Notes: generated by a model from the sequence alone, not told the origin. Shown: positions 44,101 to 57,510, counted from the stretch's first letter. The stretch: 64,000 nucleotides of DNA from Ochromonas danica (GCA_015146655.1 VKHL01000037.1:152627-216626); one strand, 5' to 3'. Numbers and translations: made by a program.

Positions 44101-47100
44101 GGCCATAGCCGACGATGCGCAGCGTGATCTGGCAGAAGCCATTCCAGCCCTTGAAGAGGCTGTGAAATGCTTGAAGATGTTAAACAAGCCTGATATCGAT
44201 GAAGTTAAGTCATTGAAGACACCTCCCGGTGGAGTCGTTCTCACCATCAAAGTGTGTTGCATTATGTTCGACATCAAGCCTATAAAGAAGAATGATCCCA
44301 ATCAAGCTGGCAAGAAGATTGATGATTACTGGGAAGCCGGGCAAAAGTCGTTATTAGCAGATGCAAAAGCTTTTCTTTCAAACCTTGAGACATTCGACAA
44401 AGACAATATCCCCGACCGTATTATTAAAGCAATATCTCCATTTATGGATGACCCAAGCTTCACTCCTGCGGCTATTGAGCGCTCTTCCAAGGCGTGCACT
44501 GCGATTTGCATGTGGGCTCGTGCCATGCACAAGTATCACTTCGTTGCTTTGGGAGTTGCACCTAAGCGAGCTAAATTAAAGGAGGCCGAGGCTGAGCTGG
44601 CCGTTGTGATGGCTCAACTAGCCTCTGCGAAAGCGACGCTAAAAGAGGTCAATGACCGATTAGAGCAACTCGAGAAAGATTATAATAGTGCGGTGGAGAA
44701 AAAGAATCAACTTGAGGCTAAAGAGGCCTCTTGTAAGGTCCAACTAAGCAATGCCGACAAGCTGATTGGTGGCTTGGGTGGTGAAGAGGCTCGTTGGAAG
44801 GAAACAGTGACAGTTCTGAATGAAGCTTATCGAAACATTCTTGGAGATGTCGTCGTCTCTGCTGCTACCATTTCTTATCTAGGCCCTTTCACGGCCGACT
44901 TTCGCAACAGCTTGGTCAGTTCTTGGCAACAAGCTTTAGTGGACTATGGCTTGCCACATACTGCTAATTGTAACCTTGAAGTGACGCTCTCTAATCCTGT
45001 CAAGCTTCGCTCTTGGCAGATGTGTAACTTACCTGGTGATTCTCTCTCTACCCAGAATGCACTCATCATGGATCATGGTCGCAGGTAAGGATCTTTGTTG
45101 TGCTTTTTCTTATATCTATATATTATATGATATATCTAATGTTTGCGTTATCAACTCTTTGCAATAGATGGCCTCTCTTGATCGATCCTCAAGGCCAGGC
45201 CAATAGATACATTCGATCGATGGCTAAAGATAGCAATTTTTGTGCGAATGGTATGGACGTGGTAAAGTTATCGGACAAGAATATGCTCAGAACCCTCGAA
45301 AATGGGGTCCAGTTTGGTCGTTGGGTATTGCTAGAGAACATTCAAGAGACTTTGGATGCTGCACTAGAGCCTATCCTGCAACAGCAAACCTTCAAACAAG
45401 GAGGACAAGACATGATGAAGTTGGGCGATAACATTATTCCTTATAACAATCTGTTTCGCTTCTTTCTCACCACCAAGTTGTCAAATCCTCACTATGCTCC
45501 CGAAGTGCAGGTCAAAGTGTCTTTGTTGAACTTCACTATCACTCAGGGCGGATTGGAGGAACAATTGCTGGGTGTTGTGGTGACCGAAGAGTTGCCTGAA
45601 CTCGCCCACCAAAAGGCAGACCTTGTGATACAGAATGCTGCCATGAATAAGCAGCTGTATGATATTGAAAGCGAGATTTTATACCTGCTCTCCAATTCAA
45701 AGGGAAACATCTTGGATGATACTGTCTTGATCGAAACACTAGCTCAGAGCAAGAGAACCTCGGAGGAGATCAAAGAGAAAATGAGAGAGGCTACCAACAT
45801 TGAAGCTGAGATTTTGAAGCAAAGTGAACTATATCGACCAGTGGCTAAGAGGGCATCTCTATTATATTTTGTCATAGCCGATCTTGGAGAAGTTGATCCG
45901 ATGTACCAATACTCGTTGCAGTGGTTTACACAACTCTTCGTTCGAGGAATTGCCACGGCAAAACCTGCTTCAGATCTTGAGCAGCGTATCACCAACCTAA
46001 ACGACTATTTCACCCTCTCGGTATACAACAACATCTGTAGATCTCTCTTCGAGAAGCACAAACTCCTCTTCTCTTTTATTCTGTGTGTCAAGATTATGCA
46101 AGGCGACGACCTGATCGATGGTGTTCTCTATCGATTTCTTCTCTCTGGCATTTCTCCTGAAGTTGTACAAGCAAAGATGCCTGAGTCTAACTGGTTGGAA
46201 TCTAATGTTTGGAGTGATCTTTGCTCGCTTGCTGGTATCAAGCAGTTCCGCAGTTTGCCTGAATCGTTTGCCAAGAACTTGAGTGCTTGGCAAGAAGTTT
46301 TTGAAAGTTCGGATCCTCAGGAAATGTCTTTGCCCAAACCATTCAGCACGATTTCACTGCTTGAAAAGCTTTGTGTTTTGAGGTGTTTACGAAGGGACAA
46401 AATGGAATTAGCGCTGCAAAACTTCATTGTGCACTATCTTGGGGAGACTTTCATCCAGCCTCCACTTTTCGATCTGAAATCTTGTTATTTGGACAGCGTT
46501 AACATTACTCCGTTAATTTTCATCCTTTCGTCTGGTAGGTGGAGTTCCTCAGTAGAATTTTCATTTGGGAGTTTGTGATTCGATTTTATCCATTACTTAG
46601 GCTCTGATCCGAATAAAGATCTCGACATCCTGGCCCAAGAGTTAAACATGACGGACAAGCTCCGGCGCATTGCCCTTGGACAAGGACAAGGCAAGAAAGC
46701 AGCAACAATGATTGAGAAAGGTGCCGCTGCGGGAGAATGGTGAGATGAACCCCGTAGCTGTTAATCTTTTGGTTCTCATTCTTGTTTGTATAGGGTGATG
46801 CTTCAAAATTGCCATTTGTCCATCTCTTGGATGCCTGTGTTGGAACAAATTTGTGAGACCATGGAAGCTGATAAAATCCATCCGGACTTTCGTCTGTGGC
46901 TAACATCCATGCCCTCGGAGTCTTTCCCTGCTTCTGTCCTGCAAAACGGCGTGAAGATTACGAAAGAACCACCCAAAGGACTGAGAGCAAACCTGAAAAA
47001 TACATTCCTTAAACTGGACAATGACAAATTGCACAAAACAAACAAGGTTGTGGAGTATCAGAAGCTTCTCTTTGGTCTAGCTTTCTATCATGCCATAGTT

Positions 47101-48696
47101 ATCGAAAGAAAGAAGTATGGTCCTTTAGGATGGAACATTCCCTATGAGTTCAATGACACTGATATGGATATCACAGCTGCCCAACTCGAACTCTACGTCA
47201 ATCAATACGAGGAGATTCCTTACAAGGTACTACAGCAATTAGCCTCTGTGGTCAACTATGGAGGTCGTATTACAGATGATAAGGACATGAGGACCTCAGA
47301 TATCCTTATTGCTGACTTCTTCACGCCCAGAATATTGGAGGCCAGCTACTTTTTCTCAAAATCGGGCGTCTACTATAGCATCACTCCAGATCGAGATTCT
47401 CCATATAGTTCTTACATGGAGTATATAGATTCTCTCCCTCTCAATGCAGAGCCAGAAGTTTTTGGGATGCATAGCAACGCTTCGATTACTTGTGCTATCA
47501 CGGAAGCTGACGCAACCTTTGGAATTATTCTCTCTCTCCAACCTCGCACTAATAGTGCTGGTGGAATATCTAGAGAGCAGCAAATTATCGACAGCGCGTT
47601 CAGCATGGCTCAGCAACTACCTGTACTCTATGATATCGATGGTATTGGCCTCCTTTATCCCACTGACTATCATGAGAGTATGAATACAGTGCTGGTTCAA
47701 GAATCGCAACGTTATAACAAACTGTTGGGGGTGAGTGAGTATAGTTTTATCTCGTTCACGTCAATGATTTCAATTCCTGTTTTTTCTCTTTGCTTCATAG
47801 GTCATGCATCAATCCTTGAGAGAATTGCAACGTGCTTTGAAAGGTCTCGTGGTCCTCTCTTCTGAGCTGGAGCATATGGGCAACGCGATTTATGATCAAC
47901 GCGTCCCAACACTTTGGTACTAATTTCTTTCATGATTCCCTTTTATGAAATGCATTGAATCTGACTATTGGATGATTTTCTATGCAGGTCGAATTCCGCC
48001 TATCCTTCGTTGAAGCCTCTGTCGCCATGGTTCAACGATCTGCTTCAGCGTTTGCATTTCCTCACAAATTGGATCGACAATGGCATTCCTGCAGCATTCT
48101 GGATATCGGGATTCTTTTTCCCTCAAGGTTTCTTAACTGCCATCCTTCAGAATTATGCGCGCAAATATTCTTTCCCCATCGACACGGTTGCATTCTCTTT
48201 CGTCATGATGGATAAGACAGTGGCAGACATCCGCGCCAAGGCATCAGATGGATGTTACATTCACGGCTTATTCTTAGAAGGTGCTCGATGGGATTCGAGA
48301 GTGAACAGTTTGATAGACCCAAAGCCAAAAGAGTTATTCTCAGCGATGCCTGTTATTCATATGCTTCCTGAAAAGGACCGACCAACTCCCACCTCTGGGA
48401 TCTATCGATGCCCTGTTTACAAGATCCTCACGCGAACAGGCACTCTATCTACAACAGGTAGGCGATCCCGTGTTAATCCTATTGCTTTTTTGTGTTGTTG
48501 TGCAAGCGCTAATTCAACATGGAAATGATTGCTAGGTCATTCTACCAATTTCGTGACTTGGATTGAGATTCCCAGCAATAAGCCTACGATCTTCCGCTCT
48601 TCGCTTGTTTCGGAGACCAACGCCCAAGTGCGGTTTTGTGACCAAGACTACTGGATCAAGGCCGGTGTGGCTTGCTTCTGTGCCTTGCGGTATTGA
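35110..48696 (+). CDS. Axonemal inner-arm dynein heavy chain (DNAH3/7/12-like)
   Basis: Sixteen exons total 4202 residues. Exon ends: 38517, 39695, 39780, 39877, 40281, 40378, 41148, 41283, 43278, 45084, 46534, 46739, 47730, 47916, 48457, 48696; matching starts: 35110, 38576, 39766, 39842, 39941, 40344, 40437, 41211, 41345, 43340, 45168, 46601, 46794, 47801, 47988, 48536. AAA1 has [21 protein letters not shown]2 [12 protein letters not shown]3 [11 protein letters not shown] and AAA4 [10 protein letters not shown]. The stalk is a coiled coil (43.9-44.8 kb) and the C-terminus ends [16 protein letters not shown]. Length and C-terminal signatures fit single-headed inner-arm dyneins, so the organism builds a motile cilium. 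Exons 3, 4 and 6 are only 15, 36 and 35 bp. Confidence 0.95.
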
Positions 48697-48829
48697 GAAA
48701 AACGAATGAGTGAAAGACTCTTCTTGAGATCATCCTGTCTCCATTGTAATTGTTTGTTTACCATGATAATCCAACATGAGGTAAAAATTAATAGCAATAT
48801 ATATACAACGAATATCCCAATTGGCTTAA

Positions 48830-50143
48830 CTAGCGATTAAGTGCCGCAAGTCGAGCTTGGAGTGCTTTCAATGGGTCGACCTCCTCTGTGGAAGCTGCCG
48901 GGGGAAGGATCGGTTCGTCACTCCCCACTAAAGGCTGAGGGGCGCTTGGAGCGACGGGGTTAGCAGCAGGTGTGGAAACATAGCAAGATTTTGGTACGAA
49001 AGGCGGCATTTCCTTCTCTGCAGAAGCAGAAGGACATGCGCTGCTTTCCACTGCAGCAGAATGCACCTCGAACACGGGCACGGAATAGACAACGCCTGAT
49101 ACACCTGAGAAGCCGGCCGTCTGCGGCTCGTGGAGGCCCTTCACGGGACCTGCAGTGCGAGGGAAGAATTGATTAATAAGAGATCCAAGGAGAGCGAAAA
49201 ATTCCAATCAGAAAATAGTCAGAGAGAGAAAGCAACGGGCTAACCTGCAGATGGATGTTCAACCCGCTCCTGAGGCGCGCTCTCTTCCTCCTAGCACATG
49301 CAGCAATGATGATCTAACATTATATATTGATTCCACACATCTCCTCACCAGAACATTGGCGCCGTAGCTGTTCGCCAGGCTATAGCCCGTAGGGGCGGAC
49401 ACAGCTCGCTCTCCCCGCTTTTCGACCTCCTCCACCACTGATTCATCCACGAGGTCACCAACGCAAAAGCACAAACAAAATATGAATAGAAGCGAAGGGA
49501 AGGGAAGGGAAAGGAAATACTCACACTTGGCAGAAGGTTTCCATCCTTCCACCTCGTAAGAGTCGGCGATGGCCTGTAAGTAGCTGAGAACCAACTTGGT
49601 CGAAGGGTCACGATAAGTGAGTTTCTCGCGCAGACGAGGGTTCACGAAATTCAACTGGCCGCCATCCAGCGACATCTTCTTGCGGTAGTCAGCGCCGAAC
49701 TTCCTCAAGAGCTGGGAGCGAACTTCTCTCAACTCCTCCACGTCCACCTTGTCGGCTGCCCATATCACGGAGAATACTGTTTCTTCGAGATCTTGGGGAC
49801 ATTGTCTGCTGCTAGCGAGGTGCTTCATGCGCTCATGAACAAGCTCAAGTAAAAGCTCGAGGAGCTCATAGCCTTCCATGTGGTAGTCCTCGCGGATGAT
49901 GTGCTCGACTCGAATTACGGCTTTCTCCTCCTTCTCGTCACGCAACAAGTTCGCGATTTCGCGCTTCTGCAGCTTCACTGCTTGAGTCTTCTTGTTGTTC
50001 AACAGCTGAATCCTCTGGATTGCCATCTGTTCTCCACTCAAGGAATGAAAACTGAAACTGAAAACTGAAAACTGAAAACTGGGCTTGCTTACCTTTATGT
50101 AAGATTTAACCTTGTCTTCAGAGAACGGAAACAGAAAATTCAT
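48830..50143 (-). CDS. IST1: IST1-like ESCRT-III regulator
   Basis: Five exons (50143-50093, 50026-49525, 49437-49349, 49290-49245, 49149-48830) give 335 residues. The core matches IST1: AIQRIQLLNNKKTQAVKLQK, REIANLLRDEKEEKAVIR, VEHIIREDYHMEGYELLELL, FSVIWAADKVDVEEL, VRSQLLRKFGADYRKKM. The C-terminal half is a disordered linker. The last residues, LKALQARLAALNR, form an MIM1 motif (LxxRLxxL), which binds MIT domains of Vps4 and spastin-like ATPases. IST1 acts in multivesicular-body formation and cytokinesis. Intron 1 contains a short AACTGAA repeat. The boundary of intron 2 is the least certain, since the frame is also open through it. Confidence 0.9.
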
Positions 50144-50434
50144 TATTTATTGATAGAGGGATGAGGGAGGCTAACGTTAATAGACTACTGAAAAGCTTTG
50201 GAGAATGGTCCCAATGTAGAACTCAACTTCCGTTTAATTGACAGGGACTGGGAGAAGTGCATGTTTCCAGATTCCCAGAATCTGGCCCCTGAGAGAGATT
50301 GCGAGGGAAGTAGTAATCGCACACTTTGGTCACCACCTTTGCTTTTCATCTTTTGCAGCAGTTGAACGAAGAAGTTGTGAACTCCCTCCCCTTCCCGCTT
50401 TGTACTGTAGCTTTTGATTAGTGTGGCCGTGTTA
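50144..50434. promoter_or_regulatory. Divergent upstream region, IST1 and sulfotransferase-like/JmjC genes
   Basis: No open frame or known motif. It separates two divergent start codons; the open frame of the right gene extends a little upstream but has no ATG before 50435. Confidence 0.4.
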
Positions 50435-53123
50435 ATGCTGGATATAATGCAGGGGATTCGAGGCGCTTCCCGATTTCATCATACCAGCGTACGAAAGACT
50501 GCGAGTCTCACCGTCAAGCTACTCATCGGCGCGCTGTGCTGTATGGTGCTAGTGGGAATAATCTTTGCGGCATATTTATCCCCAGGTGGCCTAGAAAGTG
50601 GACCCTCGACTTCTTCCTCTTTGGTTCAGTCCTCTTCGACTCCTTTCGCCTCTTTCTCTGCCGCTTTCTCCGCCGAAGCAAAAGAACAACATTGGGATGC
50701 CGCCGCGACAGAAGTTGAAAATGCGGATATGCCTGACTGGTCAGCAGAGTTTTGGACCCCTATTGACGTGGAGGTTTCTTCTTCTTCCACGACTTCTTCT
50801 GACCCGTTGGTCACTTTGTGTCGTCTGAACTATCGCGACCATTGGGCAGCGCCGCACAACTCGCCCATGTTTCGCGATCTGGTGATAATATCTTCGTGCA
50901 AAGGTAGGAATCGCAAGCGAGAGCGAATGTCCGTGCTCCTTGAGGAGGTGAAGCGGTTCGCAGGAGCGCCAGAGGGGCGGGTAGTGTCTCCCACTGCCTT
51001 CATCTTCCACGAAAGCCGCGTGGGGTCCACCCTCGTGGCCAATCTTCTCGCCACTGATCCCTGGTCGCTAGTCTTTAGTGAATCGACTCCAATCGCCAAC
51101 GCTATCATGCACTGCGAGTATTGCAGTAAGGAAACAAAGGTCAAGCTATTTCGGGATGTTCTGACTCTCATGGGCAGGTCACCCTTTCATAAGAGACTCT
51201 TTGTCAAATTTCAGTCCATCACAACCACAAAGATAGATATTGCTTTGGAGGTAAGACTCGCGTTGTAATGGGATAGATGGTTGTGTTGATGATTGTTCCG
51301 ATTTCAGGCTTTCCCAAACACGCCTTGGGCTTTCCTTTTCCGCAACCCAGTTCAGACTATGATGTCCCATTTGGATCCAGCCAAAGGAGCCAATATCGGT
51401 GGTACACCTTGCTTGCGCTCAAAGCGAAGCCCGCCAGAGCAGGTACTGTGGGCAGTCGCACAGCTCTTCTCGCCGTCATCCTATTGATATCTCTCTCAAT
51501 GGATAGGTTTCTTCTTCTTTATCAGAGGCCGGGCTTACAGGTCAACGTGCTTCCAATGAGGCTTGGTATGTCTTCATCGCTCTTTTTACTCCGAATTCTG
51601 ATCTATTTGTTCTGTTTAGGTGCGCCGCTCACTTGAAGATGCTCTGTCAAGCCGCTCTTTCCGCGTACGGTCGATATAACAGCACAAGTTTAGGACAACG
51701 AGGACTACTCATCAACTACGACAGCCTTCCGGGAGTGGTGCCGAAGGCTCTCTTTCCACTCTTTGGTATTTCTGCTGCCGCTTCTGAGCATTGGATACGC
51801 CGTATGAATGCGGAATCGCAACTTTATTCGAAGAACCGAGCGGATGAGGATCAGCCCTTTCATGGTGATGCACGCGACAAAGAGAGTCGTGCCACTGCCG
51901 AAATACGAGAGACTGCTGATTTGTTGCTGCAACCCATATACGAGACTTTAAACCAGCTGGCATCAGACGGATATCGTCGACTAAAGGCTGCTACTGTCAC
52001 ATCTTTTTCTTCTCTCAACTCAACGACTCATAACTCAGCCGTGGTAGACTGGATGGAAGTGCGTAGAATGCCTTTCAATGATGAAGAAGAGGAAGAAAGG
52101 TGGGACTTTTATGGCCACTCGAAGGCGATTCCTGCTGTTAATTTCGAACCCTGGCTTCCTTTTGCTACTCGACATCGCTCGCGACCCTTTGAACGACCGC
52201 CTTGTCCTCCACTTCCTTCTCCTGGCTATCCCAAGGAGTACCGCATGATGGACATTTTGTCCAACTGGAATGCTGACTCCACAGAGATTCCTCCTTTTCA
52301 TTACGACTCGCTCTGCCACTTCGACTACAACAATGAGTCGCAACTGCGCCAGGCTTACGAGTATCGCGCACGTGAGGTGCCTTTCGTTGTCTACAACGTG
52401 CCCGAGGTGGACAGAGTAGCAAAGAAATGGAACAATGTGGACAACGTTGCTCGAATGTTAGGTAGTAAAACCTACCGCACGGAAACTTCACAGAGCAATC
52501 ACTTCATGTATTGGAGTGGAAAGGGTTCACCGCGTAGTTGGTCGCCGCCCACCAAAGTTGTCTATCGCAAGTTTCGGGACTGGTTGGATGTAGCAGTTGC
52601 TGGACAGAACAAGTCTCTTGAGGAACGCGATCACCAGTACTTTCGTGTAAGTTCGGACATGGGCAATTCTTGGCTTTACAAGGAACTTCCTTTCTTTCAG
52701 CCGCAAAAGTCGCTGTTTATAGTCGAACCGCGTGAGCAGAGAGGTATCCATTGTCGCTTCGGCATGCGATCTGTCATTGCGGAGGCTCACTTTGATGGTA
52801 GTCGCAACTTTGTGGCAATGCTTTTTGGACTTCGGCGCTGGATTCTGACTCATCCCAACCAATGCAAACACATGCATATGTACATGCGACCGCATCCTTC
52901 AGCGAGGCACAGTTCTGTGGACTGGTCGCATCCAGACATTGAGAAGTTCCCTAATTTTCCCAAAGTGATGGGTAATGAAGTCATTCTTCAGCCTGGAGAT
53001 ATGCTGTTTGTGCCCACTGTCTGGATACATTTTATTGTTTCCTTGAACGTGAATATCCAATGCAACACTCGATCTGGTATCTATCATGGCTTTGACAAAG
53101 ACCTTCGTGAGTGTGGCTTCTAG
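50435..53123 (+). CDS. Membrane-anchored sulfotransferase-like and JmjC fusion protein
   Basis: Four exons (50435-51250, 51308-51442, 51507-51565, 51620-53123) give 837 residues. A signal anchor lies at residues 26-48 (KLLIGALCCMVLVGIIFAAY), so the rest should face the secretory lumen. Residues about 185-430 look like a sulfotransferase: FIFHESRVGSTLVANLLA as P-loop and AFLFRNPVQTMMSH as the 3'-phosphate site. Residues about 620-837 form a JmjC/cupin-8 fold: AHFDGSRNFVAMLFGLRRW supplies HxD, LQPGDMLFVPTVWIHFIV the second His. These are the Fe(II) ligands of 2-oxoglutarate oxygenases, so a hydroxylase activity is plausible. The pairing suggests two modifications of one substrate, or a sulfotransferase fold kept for binding. 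The gene is adjacent to and divergent from IST1. Confidence 0.85.
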
Positions 53124-53528
53124 TAATACAATGTATCATACTGTAGTAGATTCTTCTATCGCTACCAGCTAGGCTTTGCAGTAGACTTTTGGTGGACTTC
53201 ATACCATCTTGATTAAGTGGTAACATAAAAATTCGAATTGCCCTATTGCTTTCTGTGATTACAAGTTTATCACAAACAATGAATGTTTATGACCGGCAGA
53301 TTGCCTTGCACCGTCTTAAACGTCCGGTTCGCACTCCCTACTGAACCAAAGTATGCCAAAGTATTTGTTAGAAACAAGGAACTTGTTAAGAAAATGACTG
53401 TCGTTAACAGGCATGTAAACACAGCATAAAGCAGACGTTGCTGATCGTGCTTGAGCTAAATCACTACAACTATCTTTCAAAGTCGCACATAAGTAACAAA
53501 ATCCGAATGCTTTATATGGAGAGACCCT
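53124..53528. other. Convergent intergenic region
   Basis: Shared 3' flank of the JmjC fusion and ABCG genes. No reading frame, RNA gene or repeat seen. Confidence 0.5.
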
Positions 53529-55544
53529 TCAATAGTACTGCATGCCATACATTAACCTCCGGAGTGCCATATAACCAGCCAGTTTAAGCAAAACAAAAGT
53601 ACCGATCAAGTATGCCACATTGATTCGGCGAGGAAGCCGATCGGCACCCAGCCATCTTTGAACTGCAACGGCATGAATTTGCTTGTTGGCACGACAATCG
53701 CCTATAACGTCGCCTTTCACGTCACACTCCACTTCCATTTCATCCCAATACAAAATCTGGATCAGACAGTCGTAGGCTAGTTTAATCAAACTTAAAGGAG
53801 CAAAGTAATTCATGTAGCAAGGAAGAGGATGCAAATAGAAACCTCCGAATACTGTCATCGATATTGCACACAATGTGGCCAAAGTCACAGAATGCTCAAT
53901 GTGGCCACTAAGCACGCTTATTAGGGTACCCAAGCTCTCCCCAAGTAAACAACAGAGCCCGATCAAAACAGAGAGCAACGATATCGTCGTCATACTGGTC
54001 GCACTAGACCAATATAATGCAGGGATAAGCACAATCGTCACTGCAAGCATAGGCATGATCAGTCTGCTTAACAAGCCACATAAAATCCGCGCCAGATAAT
54101 AAGAACTCAAGCGATAGGCTGCACGACTCTGCTCGAAAAGCAACACTTGTTTCTCAGGAAAGAAATCCAATACTCCTCCATACAAACCATGGAAAAACCA
54201 GTAAGTTACGAGAAAGAACAGCAAACCTGCGGCAGCTCCCACTTTACTCTCTTTCAGAGGGAAAGTTTGAAACCAAGTCGCTCCGGCAAGAAAACTGACA
54301 TAAAATACTTCAATGTATGATAGCCAATGATAAGCTGCAGACCGCACACTGGATTGCCAGGATCGCCAAAATAAAACATTCACTTCATTCAAAAATGGTT
54401 GTTGACCAACTACATACAGACTGTCCAGGTCTCTTTCTGTGGTTAATGAATGTTCAATCAATCGCAACACGTGAGCATCACTATAAAAATATACGAGCCA
54501 CGATTGCGTCCACCATCCTCCATCTCCCGAGCTACCAGTCGCCAGGATTTCCAGCATAAAATCTGCCGGATTAATGCGTGATGAGCGTGAGTAGATCCCA
54601 TAACTTTGCAAAACAGATACAAGCTGAGAAGGAGACCCTGAATAGACCACCCTTCCTTGCGAGAGAAACATCACATCGTCGAATGCCATAAATAATCCCG
54701 TAGCAGGCTGATGAATAGACATCAAAATAGTTAATCTTCTTGTCATGCCACAAATGCCACAACTAAGATCCCGCAAATACATCACAAGGGTTAGAGCGAC
54801 AGCGCTGTCTAAGCCTGAAGTAGCTTCGTCCAACAAAAGAAAAAGTGGTGAAGAAAGAAGCTCAGTAGCAATGGAACATCGCTTCCTTTCGCCTCCAGAA
54901 AGCTGGGCAATACATCTTTCAGCAAGATGGAAGATACTGAGCGTTCTCATTATGGAATCAATGTGCTCTTTATCTCCATTTCCTCGCAGCAGACACGCAT
55001 ATTGGAGGTGCTCCGAGACTGTGAGCATTTCCATAAATAGATCGTATTGAGGAACAAACCCAATTTGACGCCGACAAGAAACGCTCAACTCATTCGAGGA
55101 TGACGGAAACAGAACATGGCGCGAGCCATAAAATACCTCGCCAGAAACAGTCTGGCAGGAGTCAAGACCAGCCAAGACACGAAGAAGGCTTGTTTTGCCA
55201 CACCCTGCAAATGGTTAGTCAGACAGAATTCAAAGAGATGGTTCAACTATTTGCCTACCAGAGGGACCCAACAATGCTACTAAGCTTCCAGCAGAAACCA
55301 GTCCGCTGCAATTGGTTAATATGTTCGAATGGTCCATGCGCTTGGTGATCCCTCTCCAAGCTATCATTGCAGTAATACACGTACTTGTTGTCAACTCTTC
55401 ATTACTCAGAGATGGAGCCAACCGCTCTTCTCGAATTTTCTGTTTTTCAACTTGTTGGACCATCCGATATGAAGCTTTATTCCAAGCATCTTGCCAAGAG
55501 CTCGCAGGAAATATTCCTAACAATCGCTGCCACCAGGTGACCAT
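53529..55544 (-). CDS. ABCG-family half transporter
   Basis: Two exons (55544-55259 and 55204-53529) give 653 residues, the usual length for a White/ABCG half transporter with the nucleotide-binding domain first. The intron splits Walker A: LLGPSG at the end of exon 1 and CGKTSLLRVLAG at the start of exon 2. Others: the Q-loop region QIGFVPQYDLFMEMLTVSEH, signature LSGGERKRCSIATELL, Walker B LFLLLDEATSGLDSAVAL and the switch His in ILMSIHQPA. Six membrane segments follow from about residue 385, with an extracellular Cys loop between the last two (ECDVKGDVIGDC). It must dimerise to work. ABCG half transporters usually export sterols, lipids or drugs; the substrate is unknown. Confidence 0.92.
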
Positions 55545-55688
55545 CTCTCTAGCGCTGACTCTTTTGATGATGAAAGACTCGTCTTCACTGACTCAGAGCT
55601 TCAGCTTCCTGTGAAGTCGAAAACTGAAAAACGAAGTTTCAGCATTGTGTGTACTGTCTGAGGGATCAAGCCGCCTTCTCTTCCTCTC

Positions 55689-57366
55689 CTAGATAGCCTT
55701 GAAACTGCCAAAAGGACCAAAAGAGCAACGCAACGGTAACCACTCCTGGGACAGAAGAAGAAGAGCAAGATATGAACTGATAGTTATACGACAAGCAACA
55801 ATAGGCACTCACCAACTGCATAATGAACTCGGAAGTACTGGATTTGAAGACGATCAGCCCAAGCGCCAATGCGATCCCGAACCCACTATCCAAGCATGCC
55901 ATAACATTAGACTCCACGATCAATAATGTCAGCAGCTAAATGACTCACCCTTCGACGATTGGAGAATGTCTCAACGGAGCAAGGAAGGCGGTAACGACCG
56001 CTTTGCATGAAAAAGCAAGATGAGATCAAGAAAAGAACGAGATCGAAAAGGAAAATCGAGAATGCGAACAACAGCTTTAAGAAGAAGAAGAAAAGTGTCA
56101 TAATGATTCTCATTATGATGTATAGAACACTTGCGATGACGAACAAGACTGATCCAGCACTTCCACACTGTCTTGCAGAAATTACTGCCTGCAACTGCTG
56201 GCTGAGTGGAAGGCAGTCGTCATTAAGCTGGCAGCAGATGACACGACACTCAGCAACAAGCTTCGCGCTAATTGCAGTTACCCCTCCATCCGTTTGGTCA
56301 TCATGGAGGCTTCCACTTACGCCGTGACCAGACGAGGCCAGCGCCACTTTCTGTGAGCAAGCTTGAGAGCTGTGACTGCTGCTGCTAGAGTGTGAAGTAG
56401 CGAGCTGGCGGAAGTAATTGAAGTAAGCTAAGGGATCCATGACTGCCGGAGACCTTCCCATCGAAACTGCCAGCTTGTTCTCTTCGACTTTTTTAAAGAT
56501 AGGGTCATTTTCAAGGTCCACCTCCTCCTCCACATTATCAAAAAAGGGACGCGATTGGAAGCTGAAGTTAATTGCTACTCGAATAGGATGTGATTCTGTG
56601 CTCTCGGTTACCCTGTTTACATTACGACCTGTGGAACCAATAACGTCCTCCGATGGAGAAAGAGTCTCCTTAGCAACTATATCACTCGACTGCTTATCGT
56701 ACTTAACTTCCGCATCCTCTTCCCTAATAGTTTCATAGTCCCACAGAGAAGATATTCCAAATCCTCCTCCTGCGACTTGAGAAGAAGCTCTGGCAGCATC
56801 CAAATCACATCCATTGCCCTTCACTTCCTCATCATCGTAGTCACCCTCGCTGGTGGTGATGCCAAAGAAATCTAAATGTTTCTTGCTCCTCTCTTTGAGC
56901 TTAGCCTTCTTGAAGGATTTCTTTGCTTTTCTCTCAGCAGAGCTCACTTCATTAATGAGGGACTGCTGTTGAGAGAAATGCTTGTGCTCCTTCACAGAGG
57001 CAAAGGGAGAAACAGTTGAAGGGGTCAAAAGCGCATCTCTCGCTTCAGAAACCTGTTGTTCCTTCAATTGCTCACCCGACCAACCACCTCTCTCGCCAGC
57101 CTCACACTCCTCCTCCTCCTCCTCTTGTTGCTCTTCCATCTCACGTAGACTTTCTTCTTTCTCTTGCTGTGCTGCTAGGTCATCCAAATTAAGGATCTCC
57201 AGTCGCTGGACATTGCTGATGAGGTCTGAGGCCTGCATTCACAATGTTCGTCATGGCATATCATAGTCTACCAGGGCAATATGGACATTGAACCTACCTC
57301 TTCCACAGAGCGTACCAGTTGGTCTTGTAAGGCACTAAAGTCCAGTTGATCGAGCCAAGAAGACAT
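55689..57366 (-). CDS. Acidic coiled-coil protein with hydrophobic hairpin, family unknown
   Basis: I do not recognise the family. Exon 1 (57366-57298) encodes MSSWLDQLDFSALQDQLVRS, and exon 2 (57232-55949) follows in phase. The N-terminus is a Glu-rich coiled coil, the middle is Ser-rich and basic/acidic (KKSFKKAKLKERSKK). Near residue 385 begins a very hydrophobic stretch of about 50 residues (IASVLYIIMRIIMTLFFFFL onward), long enough for a membrane hairpin. The 3' end is unclear. A strong AGG/GTGAGT donor suggests a 37-bp intron (55948-55912), then exon 55911-55813 with DSGFGIALALGLIVF, then either splicing to 55745-55689 (502 residues) or read-through to 55666. It starts 144 bp from the divergent RCC1 gene. 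Confidence 0.6.
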
Positions 57367-57510
57367 TCTTGGAGATATTTAATTATCTGTGACACTCATC
57401 CAGAGAGACCAGAGCAGAGATAAATGAAATACGCAAATTAGATAAGGAAATGTGTAATGTTGGGCTAAAGAAACGGAAATAATGATGAGAAAATAGAGAA
57501 AATAGGGAAA
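57367..57510. promoter_or_regulatory. 144-bp divergent promoter region
   Basis: Lies between the start codons of the hairpin protein (minus) and the RCC1 protein (plus). A/G-rich on the + strand; no defined motif. Confidence 0.35.
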
